Shown: positions 6,026-6,489 of the stretch, piece by piece
Numbering within the stretch: position 1 is the stretch's first letter
Layout of the letters: each line of letters opens with the position of its first letter
Assembly (NCBI GenBank): GCA_021829055.1
Contig: JAJZCS010000117.1
Span: 1 to 6,489 of the forward strand
Length of the DNA stretch: 6,489 nucleotides
Direction: 5' to 3'
DNA from: Pseudomonadota bacterium
GTDB lineage: Bacteria; Pseudomonadota; Alphaproteobacteria; Acetobacterales; Acetobacteraceae
Notes under the pieces: generated by a model
The model's input: the letters and a program-made list of their open reading frames with translations, nothing else
Database searches by the model: none
What the model was told of the DNA's origin: nothing
Translations under genes and position numbers: made by a program

Positions 6026-6489
6026 GAACACGACGGATGCCATGGAGACGCAGGCCAGGCGTCTCGACCGGTGGGCCAATCTGTCGACCATATGGGGCGG
6101 GGGTCGGAAGATCGTGGTGCCGTTGCTTGCCTATGACGATCATCGCTACCCGCGTGGGTTGGTCAGCAAAGCGTTCTCGTGACTGAAGGTTCGGGCACAG
6201 GCGAGCTCCAATTCGGCGTTGCCACCGACATCGGTGCAGCTTGCGCTACAAGCCATGCGGCCGATCGGCCCGAGTGAGATGCGGGCGCGCTTGACTTCGG
6301 GCTATCACCTTGTTCGCGGACGACAACGGCCGCATGCTGCCCAGCAATTGGCTCAAGGTGCTGGGCACTATCGAGTTGTCTAAGCAGCCACCAAATCTGG
6401 TAGTGGCCTCGCCTTTTTTGACATCCGAGCCACGGCTGGCTTTGCCGCACCGAAGCAGGGATTGGTCAGACGCGGGTCGGCGGTGGAAC
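6026..6489 (+). pseudogene. Unidentified, apparently degraded coding sequence
   Basis: After the IS110 match ends, one plus frame looks protein-like from about 6036 to a TGA at 6180-6182 (ARRLDRWANLSTIWGGG, then KIVVPLLAYDDHRYPRGL). The same frame continues beyond the stop with SNSALPPTSVQLALQAM and IGPSEMRARLTSG to about 6300. A shift of one base then opens ITLFADDNGRMLPSNWLKVLG and IELSKQPPNL, which stays open to the window edge. This looks like one gene broken by a nonsense codon and a frameshift. I do not recognise the family; a phage structural protein is a possible reading but is unproven. A minus-strand frame at 6163-6450 overlaps it and has no better support. Confidence 0.3.

Noticed and set aside
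1..6489. CRISPR arrays, tRNA or rRNA genes
   Set aside because: No regularly spaced direct repeats and no tRNA cloverleaf or rRNA-like sequence was seen on either strand.

Overview
The window reads as a piece of an alphaproteobacterial chromosome. The best clue is the 7Fe ferredoxin at 148-480, which is typical of that class and is followed two bases later by a HemJ-type heme-synthesis protein. A Rhodospirillales or Acetobacteraceae host would fit the gene set, but I cannot prove the family. Gene density is low for a bacterium: several spacers of 370-700 bases carry no recognisable gene, and the right end holds broken mobile DNA. Together these suggest an accessory or decaying region.

Layout. 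1-923 (+): a short leader, then fdxA and hemJ as a tight two-gene unit. 924-1294: spacer with a weak promoter candidate and an inverted repeat. 1295-1768 (+): a DUF1348/NTF2-like protein with a strong ribosome site. 1769-2471: about 700 bases without a convincing gene but with mutually exclusive hairpins. 2472-3125 (-): a two-cupin protein of the ChrR-cupin type, with a good sigma70-like promoter at 3196-3224. 3126-3556: spacer. 3557-5182 (-): a full-length L-lactate permease (lldP). Its upstream region contains a perfect FNR/ANR/FixK-type box, and its ribosome site is placed in the loop of a hairpin. 5396-6025 (+): remains of an IS110-family element, namely a structured leader that could be its bridge RNA and a transposase gene with two frameshifts and no C-terminal half. 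6026-6489 (+): an unidentified, apparently degraded coding stretch running off the window.

The genes do not form one pathway. fdxA-hemJ links an iron-sulfur electron carrier to the protoporphyrinogen oxidation step of heme synthesis. The lactate permease imports lactate, probably under oxygen control, but no lactate dehydrogenase is in view. The DUF1348 and cupin proteins are single genes of unknown physiological role. No complete new system is evident. The observations most worth following are the candidate bridge RNA, the lldP control region (FNR box plus hairpin-presented ribosome site), the alternative hairpins at 1923-1970, and the atypical C-terminus of HemJ.
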